Source: Runella sp. SP2 (lineage in GTDB: Bacteria; Bacteroidota; Bacteroidia; Cytophagales; Spirosomataceae). Taken from it: DNA of 64,000 nt. The position numbers were made by a program, and so were the translations under genes. Below the pieces are notes generated by a model. The model did no database searches and was not told the origin of the DNA. It saw only the letters and a program-made list of their open reading frames with translations. The stretch lies in the NCBI RefSeq assembly GCF_003711225.1, contig NZ_CP031030.1, positions 868,001 through 932,000 on the forward strand, given 5' to 3'. Of the stretch, positions 52,501 to 60,585 are shown in pieces; within the stretch, counting starts at the first letter, position 1; the number at the start of each line of letters is the position of its first letter.

Positions 52501-55389
52501 GTGAAAGGGGCTTGTGACACGGCAACGGTGACAATTGATGTGTTGCCATTGATTCCTGGCAATGACCCACCAGTAGCGGTTGACGATGCCAACGTTACAA
52601 GGGTCAATGTACCAGTGAGCGGCACCGTAGCGACGAACGACAGCGACCCTAACAATGATCCGCTGGTGTTCACCAAACTGACCAATCCAGTGAATGGTAC
52701 GGTGGTATTCAACCCTAACGGTACTTATACCTACACACCAAATACCAACTACGCAGGCCCCGACCGATTCATTTATAAGGTTTGCGACAACGGAACGCCG
52801 AATCTGTGCGATACTGCCACGGTTTATATTACGGTATTGGTATCACCACCAATAGCGACTGATGATATTAACAACACGCCAATCAATACCCCAGTATCGG
52901 GTAATGTGTTGACCAATGACGACGATCCGCAAGGATTGCCATTGACAGTCAACACGTCGATACCAACTATCTGCCCGCCGAAACATGGTACAGTGGTGAT
53001 GCAAGCCAACGGTAACTATACCTACACGCCAACCAACAACTTCGTAGGCACAGACAACTTCTGCTACGTGGTTTGCAACAGCGCAGGTTTGTGTGATACA
53101 GCAACGGTGACCATTGACATTATTCCGTTGGTGACCAAAAACAGTGTGGTCGCCAATGACGATGCTTCTCAAACGCAAGTGGGCGTACCTGTGAAAGTAC
53201 GGGTGTTGGGCAATGACTTTGACCCACAAGGCGACAAGTTTGCTTCGGTGACCAGAATCACAAACCCGACCAACGGAACGGTGGTTTATAACCCAGCCGA
53301 CAGCAGTTTTACTTACACGCCAACGGGCTTGTTTGTGGGTAAAGACCGCTTTAAGTATGTACTTTGTGACGTGAAAGGTGCTTGCGACACGGCCACCGTA
53401 ACGATAGATGTGTTGCCATTGATTCCTGGCAATGACCCACCAGTAGCCGTGGATGATGCCAACGTTACAAGGGTCAACGTACCAGTAAGTGGCACTGTTG
53501 CGACGAATGACAGCGATCCTAACAATGACCCGCTGGTGTTTACCAAACTGACTAATCCAGCGAATGGTACGGTGGTGTTCAATCCTAACGGTACTTATAC
53601 CTATACACCAAATACTAATTACGCTGGTCCCGACCGATTCATTTATAAGGTTTGCGACAACGGAACGCCGAATCTGTGCGATACTGCCACGGTTTATATT
53701 ACGGTATTGGTATCACCACCAATAGCGACTGATGATATTAACAATACACCAATCAATACGCCAGTATCGGGTAATGTGTTAACCAACGACGACGATCCGC
53801 AAGGGTTGCCATTGACAGTCAACACGTCGATACCAACTATCTGCCCGCCGAAACACGGTACAGTGGTGATGCAGGCCAACGGTAATTATACTTACACACC
53901 AACCAACAACTTCGTAGGCACAGACAACTTCTGCTACGTGGTTTGCAACAGTGCAGGTTTGTGCGATACGGCAACGGTGACCATTGACATCTTACCAATC
54001 ATCACTATCAACAGCGTAGTGGCTAACGACGATGCTACTCAAACGCAAGTGGGTGTACCTGTGAAAGTACGGGTATTGGGCAATGACTTTGACCCGCAAG
54101 GCGATAAGTTTGCTTCGGTGACCAGAATCACAAACCCGACCAACGGTACGGTGGTTTATAACCCAGCCGACAGCAGTTTTACTTACACGCCAACGGGCTT
54201 GTTTGTGGGTAAAGACCGCTTTAAGTATGTGCTTTGTGACGTGAAAGGGGCTTGCGACACGGCCACCGTAACGATAGATGTGTTGCCATTGATTCCTGGC
54301 AATGACCCACCAGTAGCCGTGGATGATGCCAACGTTACTCAAGTCAATGTACCAGTAAGTGGCACCGTAGCGACGAACGACAGCGATCCTAACAATGACC
54401 CGCTGGTGTTTACCAAACTGACCAATCCAGCGAATGGTACGGTGGTGTTCAACCCTAATGGTACCTATACCTACACACCGAATCCTAACTACGTAGGTCC
54501 CGACCGATTCATTTATAAGGTTTGCGATAACGGAACGCCGAATCTGTGCGATACTGCCACGGTTTACATCACGATTTTGCAAGTCACAAAGGTGGCACTG
54601 TTGCCAAAAGTGTATTTACAAGGTTCGTTGTTTGGGGTGTTCTCGGGTAATTTGATGCGCGATGATTTGCGGGCGAAAAACTTGATTCCAAGAAAATCCC
54701 CTTACCTAGCTTGGAATCCGATTACGCCTGCCGATACCATTACCTCAAACACGGTGTTGACAGTTACTGGACAAAATGCCATTGTAGATTGGGTATTTGT
54801 AGAACTCCGAAGCGCAACAGATTCTACTAAGGTTATCGACAGCCGCTCGGCCCTTGTACAACGAGATGGAGATATTGTAGATGTAGATGGTACTTCCGCT
54901 ATTGTTTTCACCAGTGCCATTCCAGCAAACTACTTTGTGGTTGTCAAACACCGTAATCACTTGGGAGTCATGACCCAGAATGAAGTGCCATTAACACATG
55001 TTGCTACAGTTATTGATTTCAGATTAGCCGCAACCCCAACTTATGTTTTAGCTAATTCCCCCATTCATCAGTCGCAGGTGAATGTCGTACAAGGGAAAGC
55101 ACTTTGGGCTGGTAATGCGCTTTATGACGGTCAAGTGATTTACCAAGGTACCGCCAACGACGTCAACGTTGTCTATCAGCAAGTCATTGGGGCAGCAGCC
55201 AATGTGATTGGGTTACCATTCTTCATTTTGGCAGGTTACCATACTGGTGACATCAACATGGACGGAGAGGTGATTTTCCAAGGAACAGCCAATGATATAG
55301 AGTACATCTACCAGAACGTCATAAATAACCACGGTGGTAACTCGCTCAAACAGAGTTTCTTCATTATTCAGGAACAGTTGCCTAAGTAA
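46597..55389 (+). CDS. Giant multidomain adhesin (2930 residues)
   Basis: Signal peptide (ending I-H-A-Q), DNRLRE domain (about 45-245), an SprB-like unit, thrombospondin type-3 Ca-binding repeats (about 319-372, D-x-D-x-D-G patterns), about thirteen SprB repeats with two PKD/Ig-like inserts (about 540-1690), ten Ig/cadherin-like (Big_9-type) units, the last nine as three ~290-residue triplets (about 1690-2660), and a ~265-residue C-terminal module (about 2665-2930) shared with the next protein. That module ends in two copies of a dockerin-like loop (D-G-x-V-I-x-Q-G-T-A-N-D). Likely a surface filament or adhesin; no standard T9SS domain recognised. Confidence 0.92.
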   Translation: METIYTTKQIMIRSAKIYYYLSRITVVLCLFLGFVGVIHAQTVTITSTKSSMVYRGQTSRNFGSCQGIGPDNATNYQQNPLIQFDLSAIPAGATITSASLRMVHAPNGTGWDNESGSSFTSIIRRVTTDWVEGSVCNTTQSGSSTWNSPGSGSWTGGSFAGTNYGTLTAGASDATGTVYNITITTLVQEWYSNTSPNYGLGIVPQSLVGDKEESWYYMYSDDAADANNRPQLIVNYSLPPVGGTASKTDACIGVANGTITVSSPTGGSGTYQYRVNSGTWQNSNVFSSLVAGTYTVQIRDANNITNQTTLSSQTIGNLPDSDGDNISDACDLDDDNDGILDTVEGASDTDGDGLINSLDNDSDGDGCADAIEGGAAFTTASVDANGRLTGGVGTNGVPTSAGGGQTLGGSQVATRVVIVTNPSNQSVAAAAPASFSISARGDNATSYSGGTPSYGTAGNANAGLLYQWYLGDPDAGGTALTNTGVYSGVTTATLNISNSTGLYGNNYFVVVTHSSNDCARFKRSAALTLFCGSITASVTSQTNINCFGASTGAVTVAGANGLAPYTYKLGSGFFVSSGTFTNLIAGAYTVTVKDNGGCEETVNFTITQPSAALAVSQSTVQPQCFAQGSITPTVIGGTAPYTYDWADIPGTNNTSSRMGLAAGTYNLTVTDSKGCTVASGNIVLNTPSNCDPIDICRSSIAEVFSVTPDPANISYTWTVPSGAIITAGQGTPQITVNWTGVTPGRYQVCVVAVNNCNESAQTCIDVDVIQPMAQASVVLPICKDRTISLLATGGVSYAWTGPNNFTSSSANPTILNANAALHNGTYTVVVTDAAGCQATATVNVTVEDNPVLTTASVTNATCNQSNGAINITVTGGTPAYDYDWNNGASTEDLTNLSSGSYTLTVTDSKGCFQTTTVAVISTDGPTVTNTKTDVTCNGASTGSINVTVTGGTAPYTYLWSDGATTEDRTGLVAGTYSVTVTDATGCKSTTTATLTQPAGIVLDNVKTDVNCFGGLTGSINLSVSGGTSPYSYAWTRNSITFSGNIQDLSAIGAGTYQVTVTDANSCTATQTIVITQPSAALSATRVISNVSCRNGTNGQIVLNVTGGTAPYTYAWTGTGGFTATTKDIINRPAGTYNVTITDAKGCTFPLVNMQITQPSSLISVVPVSQTDVLCFGDGNGSIDISASGGTPPYTYGWNTGATTQDISGLNPGNYNVVVTDANGCSVTSNIFTIAGPTAPISATITPTDADCFGASTGEISMTNGGGTPPYTYLWSNGSTSQNLFNLPAGDYSVTVTDANGCKEVFQTSVGQPTQIIITGAITNALCSGSATGAITVSVTGGSAPYTYKWIDGPTSQNRTNLIAGNYTLEVTDNTGCKVSKIFTVNNTSSLSISSITTPISCFGNNNGRVNLIVTGGVAPVTFSWSNGATTEDISGLSAGTYSVTVSDAIGCVKTLTASAVTQPTLLTASAAQTKSVSCKGGSDGEATVTGSGGTAPYTYNWSNGAMTATATGLQAGTYNVFVTDANGCTATASVVITEPTTELELFVNVTNNSSCSVNKGAIDLVIQNGVAPFTYVWTGPTAIANVQDPSNLLSGAYTVTVTDALGCSRSISATVGSAPALSVSVSVENQSCQGIDGKAFSVVTGGVGPFTYSWSPGGITTKDLTGLPAGTYTVTVTDANGCTATASGTLIAPNCQPPVAVDDPYTTPFNTPFNGTVATNDSDPDNTLAELLFDPLDSPLLSQGTLVWDTTGNGSFIFTPALNFVGVITIPYKVCDPTGLCDDANLIITVSARPPVATDDFNNTPINTPVSGNVLTNDDDPQGLPLTVNTTIPTICPPKNGTVVMQANGNYTYTPNNNFVGTDNFCYIVCSSIGLCDTATVTIDIIPLVTKNSVVANDDASQTQVGVPVKVRVLGNDLDPQGDKFASVTRITNPTNGTVVYNPADSSFTYTPTGLFVGKDRFKYVLCDVKGACDTATVTIDVLPLIPGNDPPVAVDDANVTRVNVPVSGTVATNDSDPNNDPLVFTKLTNPVNGTVVFNPNGTYTYTPNTNYAGPDRFIYKVCDNGTPNLCDTATVYITVLVSPPIATDDINNTPINTPVSGNVLTNDDDPQGLPLTVNTSIPTICPPKHGTVVMQANGNYTYTPTNNFVGTDNFCYVVCNSAGLCDTATVTIDIIPLVTKNSVVANDDASQTQVGVPVKVRVLGNDFDPQGDKFASVTRITNPTNGTVVYNPADSSFTYTPTGLFVGKDRFKYVLCDVKGACDTATVTIDVLPLIPGNDPPVAVDDANVTRVNVPVSGTVATNDSDPNNDPLVFTKLTNPANGTVVFNPNGTYTYTPNTNYAGPDRFIYKVCDNGTPNLCDTATVYITVLVSPPIATDDINNTPINTPVSGNVLTNDDDPQGLPLTVNTSIPTICPPKHGTVVMQANGNYTYTPTNNFVGTDNFCYVVCNSAGLCDTATVTIDILPIITINSVVANDDATQTQVGVPVKVRVLGNDFDPQGDKFASVTRITNPTNGTVVYNPADSSFTYTPTGLFVGKDRFKYVLCDVKGACDTATVTIDVLPLIPGNDPPVAVDDANVTQVNVPVSGTVATNDSDPNNDPLVFTKLTNPANGTVVFNPNGTYTYTPNPNYVGPDRFIYKVCDNGTPNLCDTATVYITILQVTKVALLPKVYLQGSLFGVFSGNLMRDDLRAKNLIPRKSPYLAWNPITPADTITSNTVLTVTGQNAIVDWVFVELRSATDSTKVIDSRSALVQRDGDIVDVDGTSAIVFTSAIPANYFVVVKHRNHLGVMTQNEVPLTHVATVIDFRLAATPTYVLANSPIHQSQVNVVQGKALWAGNALYDGQVIYQGTANDVNVVYQQVIGAAANVIGLPFFILAGYHTGDINMDGEVIFQGTANDIEYIYQNVINNHGGNSLKQSFFIIQEQLPK
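51968..54577 (+). repeat. Three 870-bp higher-order repeats inside the giant adhesin
   Basis: Units start near 51968, 52838 and 53708 and are about 290 codons each, containing three different Ig/cadherin-like domains in the same order. Copies are nearly identical in DNA, with a few differences clustered at the first domain and the unit junctions. Confidence 0.92.
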
Positions 55390-55401
55390 ATACAAAACCA
55401 A

Positions 55402-55431
55402 TTATGTGGGGGGATATTTCCCCTCACATAA
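55402..55431 (+). terminator. Hairpin between the 2930- and 1682-residue protein genes
   Basis: TTATGTGGGGG pairs with CCCCTCACATAA (one bulge). It is followed by A-rich rather than T-rich sequence, so it may be an RNA-processing or stabilising hairpin rather than a full terminator. Confidence 0.55.
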
Positions 55432-55465
55432 AACCAAAAAAGTAACTACTTAATAGTCTTACCCC

Positions 55466-58400
55466 ATGAAAAAACAATTACACAATCTCTTTTGGTTTGG
55501 GTTTGCGTGGATTTTAGGAATTATTCCTGCAATAGCGCAAGGCCTCTCAACAAACCAAGTCAATTACCAATTGACTTACAATCCCTCCACTCAGGTTTAT
55601 ACGGTTTGGGTCGTACCACAGTATAATACGCCCAACTCAAACAACCCCGAAACCAACGAGCTTGGGGCGACAGCGCAGGTATCTTTGAAAGTTCCCAAAG
55701 ATTTTGTCATTCAAAATATAACTGACATAAGGGGGACTTGGGAAAAAAGTCCAACAAAATTAGGGAGCCAGCCAGAGTTTATACCAGCTAGTTTAGACCC
55801 GAATTATCGCTATTATATGATTGGAAAAAACTCAACGGAAACTAACTATGGAGCTTTTGTTAGTGGTACCCCCATTTCACTTTTCACTTTTCAAGGCAAT
55901 GCTTGTTATGGAGCAGTCGGAATTTTAGCCAAAACTGACCCTTTTGTGGCAGCGGCCAGAAGCGTGTTATCGCTCAATACCGCCTGTAGTTTTTATTCAC
56001 GTTCGGGACAAGCTACAAGCGGGAACGTGATACCTTTAGAGCAGTTTGTGGATAAGTTAGGCCCTGACCCTGATTGTAGTGCGCCTTCAATTAAGTTAAT
56101 CAAAAGCATTGCCTCCATTACTGATAACGCTCCCACAGGTCGCGGCGTAGGTGATGTCATCAACTATACTTTCACCGTCACCAACACGGGTAACGTGTCA
56201 CTCTCGGCGGTTACTTTGACCGATACAAAACTCAGTTTGAGCAACGTAGCGGTGAGCCCCAGTACACTTGCTCCAGGTGGAACAGGAACAGCCACTGCCA
56301 CTTATACCATCACGCAAGCAGATGTTAACGCAGGAGGAATTGAGAATACGGCGACGGTCACAGGAACACCCTCAAGTGGGCCTTTAGCAACTGTCACTGA
56401 CATATCAGATGCAGGAACCGACAACAATGCGGTGGCCATCGGCAATCCTGACGTGACGGAATCGCCCAAGTTAAACGGCACGACCGATACCGACCCGACC
56501 AATGACCCGACTGTGTTGTTGATTGCCCCAGCGCCTTCGATAAAATTAATCAAAAGCATTGCCTCTATTACGGATAATGCACCAACAGGTCGTGGCGTAG
56601 GTGATGTCATCAACTATACTTTCACCGTTACCAACATGGGTAATGTGACGCTCACAGGGGTGTCATTGACCGATGCGAAACTTAGTTTGACTAATGCAGC
56701 GGTGAGCCCTGCGACGTTATTGCCAGGCGGAACAGGCACAGCGACTGCGACTTACACCATTACGCAAGCGGATGTCAACGCGGGAGGAATTGAGAATACG
56801 GCGACGGTTACGGGTACACCACCGAATTTACCCAACGGCAATGCCGCCACGCCTGTCACTGACGTATCAGATGCAGGAACTGACAACAATGCGGTAGCCA
56901 TCAGCAATCCTGATGTGACCGAATCACCAAAGTTAAACGGCACGACTGATACCGACCCGACCAATGACCCGACTGTGTTGTTGATTGCCCCAGTGCCTTC
57001 GATAAAATTAATCAAAAGCATTGCCTCTATTACGGATAATGCACCAACAGGTCGCGGCGTAGGTGATGTCATCAACTATACTTTCACTGTTACCAACACG
57101 GGTAATGTGACGCTCACAGGGGTGTCATTGACCGATGCGAAACTGAGTTTGACTAACGCAGCGGTGAGTCCTGCGACGTTATTGCCAGGTGGAACAGGGA
57201 CTGCTACTGCGACTTACACCATCACGCAAGCGGATGTTAACGCGGGAGGAATTGAGAATACGGCGACGGTTACGGGTACACCACCGAATTTACCCAACGG
57301 TAATGCGGCCACGCCAGTCACTGACGTATCAGATGCAGGAACGAACAACAATGGGGTGGCCATCAGCAATCCCGACGTGACGGAATCACCAAAGTTGAAC
57401 GGCACGACTGATACCGACCCGACCAATGACCCAACGGTGTTGTTGATTGCCCCAGCGCCTTCGATAAAATTAATCAAAAGCATTGCCTCTATTACGGATA
57501 ATGCACCAACAGGTCGTGGCGTAGGTGATGTCATCAACTATACTTTCACCGTTACCAACACGGGTAACGTGACGCTCTCGGGAGTTGCTTTGACAGATAC
57601 TAAGCTTAGTTTGACTAACGCAGCGGTGAGTCCTGCCACGTTATTGCCAGGTGGAACAGGCACAGCTACTGCGACTTACACCATCACGTTAGCGGATGTC
57701 AACGCGGGAGGAATTGAGAATACGGCGACGGTTACGGGTACACCACCGAATTTACCCAACGGTAATGCGGCCACGCCTGTCACTGACGTATCAGATGCAG
57801 GAACCGACAACAATGCGGTGGCCATCGGCAATCCTGACGTGACGGAGTCACCAAAGTTAAACGGCACGACCGATACCGACCCGACCAATGACCCGACTGT
57901 GTTGTTGATTGCCCCAGCGCCTTCGATAAAATTAATCAAAAGCATTGCCTCTGTTACGGATAATGCTCCCACAGGCCGTGGCGTAGGTGATGTCATTAAC
58001 TATACTTTCACCGTTACCAACACGGGTAATGTGACGCTCACAGGGGTGTCATTGACCGATGCGAAACTGAGTTTGACTAACGCAGCGGTGAGTCCTGCGA
58101 CGTTATTGCCAGGTGGCACAGGCACAGCTACTGCGACTTACACCATCACGTTAGCGGATGTCAACGCGGGAGGAATTGAGAATACGGCGACGGTTACGGG
58201 TACACCACCGAATTTACCCAACGGCAATGCCGCCACGCCTGTCACTGACGTATCAGATGCAGGAACGAACAATAATGGGGTAGCCATCGGCAATCCTGAC
58301 GTGACGGAATCACCAAAGTTGAACGGCACGACTGATACCGACCCGACCAATGACCCAACGGTGTTGTTGATTGCCCCAGCGCCTTCGATAAAATTAATCA

Positions 58401-60514
58401 AAAGCATTGCCTCTGTTACGGATAATGCACCCACAGGCCGTGGCGTAGGTGATGTCATTAACTATACTTTCACTGTTACCAACACGGGTAATGTGACGCT
58501 CACAGGGGTGGCATTGACCGATGCCAAACTGAGTTTGACTAACGCAGCGGTGAGCCCTGCGACGTTATTGCCAGGTGGCACAGGCACAGCTACTGCAACT
58601 TATACTATCACGTTGGCGGATGTTAATGCGGGAGGAATTGAGAATACGGCGACGGTTACGGGTACACCACCGAATTTACCCAACGGCAATGCCGCCACGC
58701 CTGTCACTGACGTATCAGATGCAGGAACCGACAACAATGCGGTGGCCATCGGCAATCCTGACGTGACGGAATCACCAAAGTTGAACGGCACGACTGATAC
58801 CGACCCGACCAATGACCCGACGGTGTTGGTAGTTACCCCAGCACCGAGATTAAGGTTAGTGAAATTGGCTGCTTTGGGAGGGACAGGTGCTGTAGGTGAT
58901 GTCATAACTTATACTTTTACTGTCACCAACACAGGGAATGTCACCCTTACAAATCTTTCCATTGATGATGCAAAATTAAGCCTGAACAACCTGCCCGTTT
59001 CGCCAAGTACTCTTGCTCCAAACGCAACAGGCACCGCTACTGCCACTTATACGATTACCCAGGCCGACCTCAACGCAGGCGAAGTTAAAAACACTGCTAT
59101 CGTGACTGGAACACCACCAAGTGGGCCAGAAGTGACAGATGTTTCTGACAGTGGAGATGAGCTGGTAGATACCCCTGCCGACCCTGATTCAGACCCAACC
59201 AATGACCCAACTGTTGTACCGCTAACCCAGAAGCCTAAAATCGGTATTGCCAAAGAGGTTGTTTCGTTTGTTAATAACCTCAACTATACTTTCGACGTGA
59301 CTTTCAATATCAAAGTTAAAAACTTTGGGAATGTCCCGCTCAGTAATGTTCAGGTTTTTGACACGCTTTCTAAAACCTTCCCAAGTCCTGCCTCAACCAA
59401 TGTGCTAGGAGTGAGCAGCACCAAATTTACTGTCAACCCCGCTTATACTGGTACTGCAAGTAACACGCAGCTGTTGCTACCTGGCAATGGTTTGGCCATC
59501 AGTGACAGCGGAAGCATTACTCTTACCGTGCGCGTCACTCCTAATGTATTGGTAGGATTGACTTATCTCAACATTGCCTACGCTACTGGTCAGAGTCCTT
59601 TGGGTCAAACCGTTGAAGACCAATCTCAACTTGGGAATAATCCTGATCCTGATTCAGACAAAGATCCAGAAAACAACTCTGATCCGACGCCTATTACCAT
59701 TGTTCCGCCTGGAAAGCTTACGCTTTTGCCTAAAGTCTATTTGCAGGGCTCTTTGTTCGGGGTGTTTTCTGGCAGCCTAATGCGCGATGACCTGCGGGCG
59801 AAAAACCTAATTCCTAGAAAATCGCCTTACGTAGCTTGGAACCCAGTAACAGCCGCCGATACCATTACTTCAAACACGGTTCTGGGCGTCACAGGAGCTA
59901 ATGCCATTGTGGATTGGGTTTTTGTTGAGTTGCGAGATGCTGATGATTCAACCGTGGTGGTTGATAGTCGTTCGGCTTTACTGCAACGTGATGGAGACAT
60001 TGTAGAAGTGGACGGAACGTCGCCAATTACCTTTAACACAATTGCCCCAGCCGATTATTTTGTATCCGTTCGTCACCGAAACCACTTGGGGGTTATGTCA
60101 CAAACTGCCCTGCCATTGACGCAGGTTGTTTCGACGATTGATTTTCGTTCGGCAGCCACTCCTACCTACGTGTTGGCTAACTCTCCGATTCATCAATCAC
60201 AAGTGGATGTAGTTCAGGGAAAAGCCCTTTGGGCTGGCAATTCCCTATATGATGGACAAATAATCTATCAGGGTACAGACAACGACGTCAATGTCATTTA
60301 TCAGCAGGTGATTGCCGCAACGGGGAATCCGTTATTGCTGCCTTTCTACATTTTGGCAGGATACTACACGGGTGATATCAACATGGACGGTGAAGTGATT
60401 TTCCAAGGGACAACCAATGACGTTGAATACATCTACCAAAACGTCATCAACAACCATAATGGGAACATCCTCAAACAAAATTTCTTCATCATTCAGGAAC
60501 AGTTACCTAAATAA
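55466..60514 (+). CDS. DUF11/DUF7507-repeat surface protein (1682 residues)
   Basis: Signal peptide (ending A-I-A-Q), an N-terminal beta-rich domain (about 25-205; L-S-T-N-Q-V-N-Y-Q-L-T-Y, V-S-L-K-V-P-K-D-F, Y-S-R-S-G-Q) shared with the next gene, then six DUF7507-type repeats of 154 residues (first is 150) starting P-S-I-K-L-I-K-S, two more diverged DUF11-like units (about 1125-1415), and the same ~265-residue C-terminal module as the 2930-residue protein with its duplicated dockerin-like loops. Probably exported to the surface. 76 bp after the previous gene. Confidence 0.9.
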   Translation: MKKQLHNLFWFGFAWILGIIPAIAQGLSTNQVNYQLTYNPSTQVYTVWVVPQYNTPNSNNPETNELGATAQVSLKVPKDFVIQNITDIRGTWEKSPTKLGSQPEFIPASLDPNYRYYMIGKNSTETNYGAFVSGTPISLFTFQGNACYGAVGILAKTDPFVAAARSVLSLNTACSFYSRSGQATSGNVIPLEQFVDKLGPDPDCSAPSIKLIKSIASITDNAPTGRGVGDVINYTFTVTNTGNVSLSAVTLTDTKLSLSNVAVSPSTLAPGGTGTATATYTITQADVNAGGIENTATVTGTPSSGPLATVTDISDAGTDNNAVAIGNPDVTESPKLNGTTDTDPTNDPTVLLIAPAPSIKLIKSIASITDNAPTGRGVGDVINYTFTVTNMGNVTLTGVSLTDAKLSLTNAAVSPATLLPGGTGTATATYTITQADVNAGGIENTATVTGTPPNLPNGNAATPVTDVSDAGTDNNAVAISNPDVTESPKLNGTTDTDPTNDPTVLLIAPVPSIKLIKSIASITDNAPTGRGVGDVINYTFTVTNTGNVTLTGVSLTDAKLSLTNAAVSPATLLPGGTGTATATYTITQADVNAGGIENTATVTGTPPNLPNGNAATPVTDVSDAGTNNNGVAISNPDVTESPKLNGTTDTDPTNDPTVLLIAPAPSIKLIKSIASITDNAPTGRGVGDVINYTFTVTNTGNVTLSGVALTDTKLSLTNAAVSPATLLPGGTGTATATYTITLADVNAGGIENTATVTGTPPNLPNGNAATPVTDVSDAGTDNNAVAIGNPDVTESPKLNGTTDTDPTNDPTVLLIAPAPSIKLIKSIASVTDNAPTGRGVGDVINYTFTVTNTGNVTLTGVSLTDAKLSLTNAAVSPATLLPGGTGTATATYTITLADVNAGGIENTATVTGTPPNLPNGNAATPVTDVSDAGTNNNGVAIGNPDVTESPKLNGTTDTDPTNDPTVLLIAPAPSIKLIKSIASVTDNAPTGRGVGDVINYTFTVTNTGNVTLTGVALTDAKLSLTNAAVSPATLLPGGTGTATATYTITLADVNAGGIENTATVTGTPPNLPNGNAATPVTDVSDAGTDNNAVAIGNPDVTESPKLNGTTDTDPTNDPTVLVVTPAPRLRLVKLAALGGTGAVGDVITYTFTVTNTGNVTLTNLSIDDAKLSLNNLPVSPSTLAPNATGTATATYTITQADLNAGEVKNTAIVTGTPPSGPEVTDVSDSGDELVDTPADPDSDPTNDPTVVPLTQKPKIGIAKEVVSFVNNLNYTFDVTFNIKVKNFGNVPLSNVQVFDTLSKTFPSPASTNVLGVSSTKFTVNPAYTGTASNTQLLLPGNGLAISDSGSITLTVRVTPNVLVGLTYLNIAYATGQSPLGQTVEDQSQLGNNPDPDSDKDPENNSDPTPITIVPPGKLTLLPKVYLQGSLFGVFSGSLMRDDLRAKNLIPRKSPYVAWNPVTAADTITSNTVLGVTGANAIVDWVFVELRDADDSTVVVDSRSALLQRDGDIVEVDGTSPITFNTIAPADYFVSVRHRNHLGVMSQTALPLTQVVSTIDFRSAATPTYVLANSPIHQSQVDVVQGKALWAGNSLYDGQIIYQGTDNDVNVIYQQVIAATGNPLLLPFYILAGYYTGDINMDGEVIFQGTTNDVEYIYQNVINNHNGNILKQNFFIIQEQLPK
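56085..58845 (+). repeat. Six tandem repeats, mostly 462 bp
   Basis: Repeat starts are near 56085, 56537, 56999, 57461, 57923 and 58385. The first unit is shorter by about 12 bp; the others are 462 bp and nearly identical at DNA level, differing at a few variable sites (for example V-S-L-T-D-A-K versus V-A-L-T-D-T-K). Confidence 0.93.
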
Positions 60515-60522
60515 GCATAGAT

Positions 60523-60552
60523 ACGTTCAGGGGCGTAATGCCCCTAGAACGT
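60523..60552 (+). terminator. Hairpin between the 1682- and 600-residue protein genes
   Basis: ACGTTC-AGGGGC and GCCCCT-A-GAACGT make a strong 12-bp stem with a 5-nt loop. It is followed by CTAAAAAA, not a T run; possible partial terminator or 3'-end stabiliser. Confidence 0.6.
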
Positions 60553-60585
60553 CTAAAAAATTCAACGCAATAAACACAGACTACA

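Noticed and set aside
52443-54582. Recurrent minus-strand open frames within the 870-bp repeats
   Set aside because: They repeat with the sense repeats and have no independent protein features.
56302-58905. Six similar ~105-residue minus-strand open frames
   Set aside because: Mirror images of the 462-bp sense repeats; no start signals or family match.
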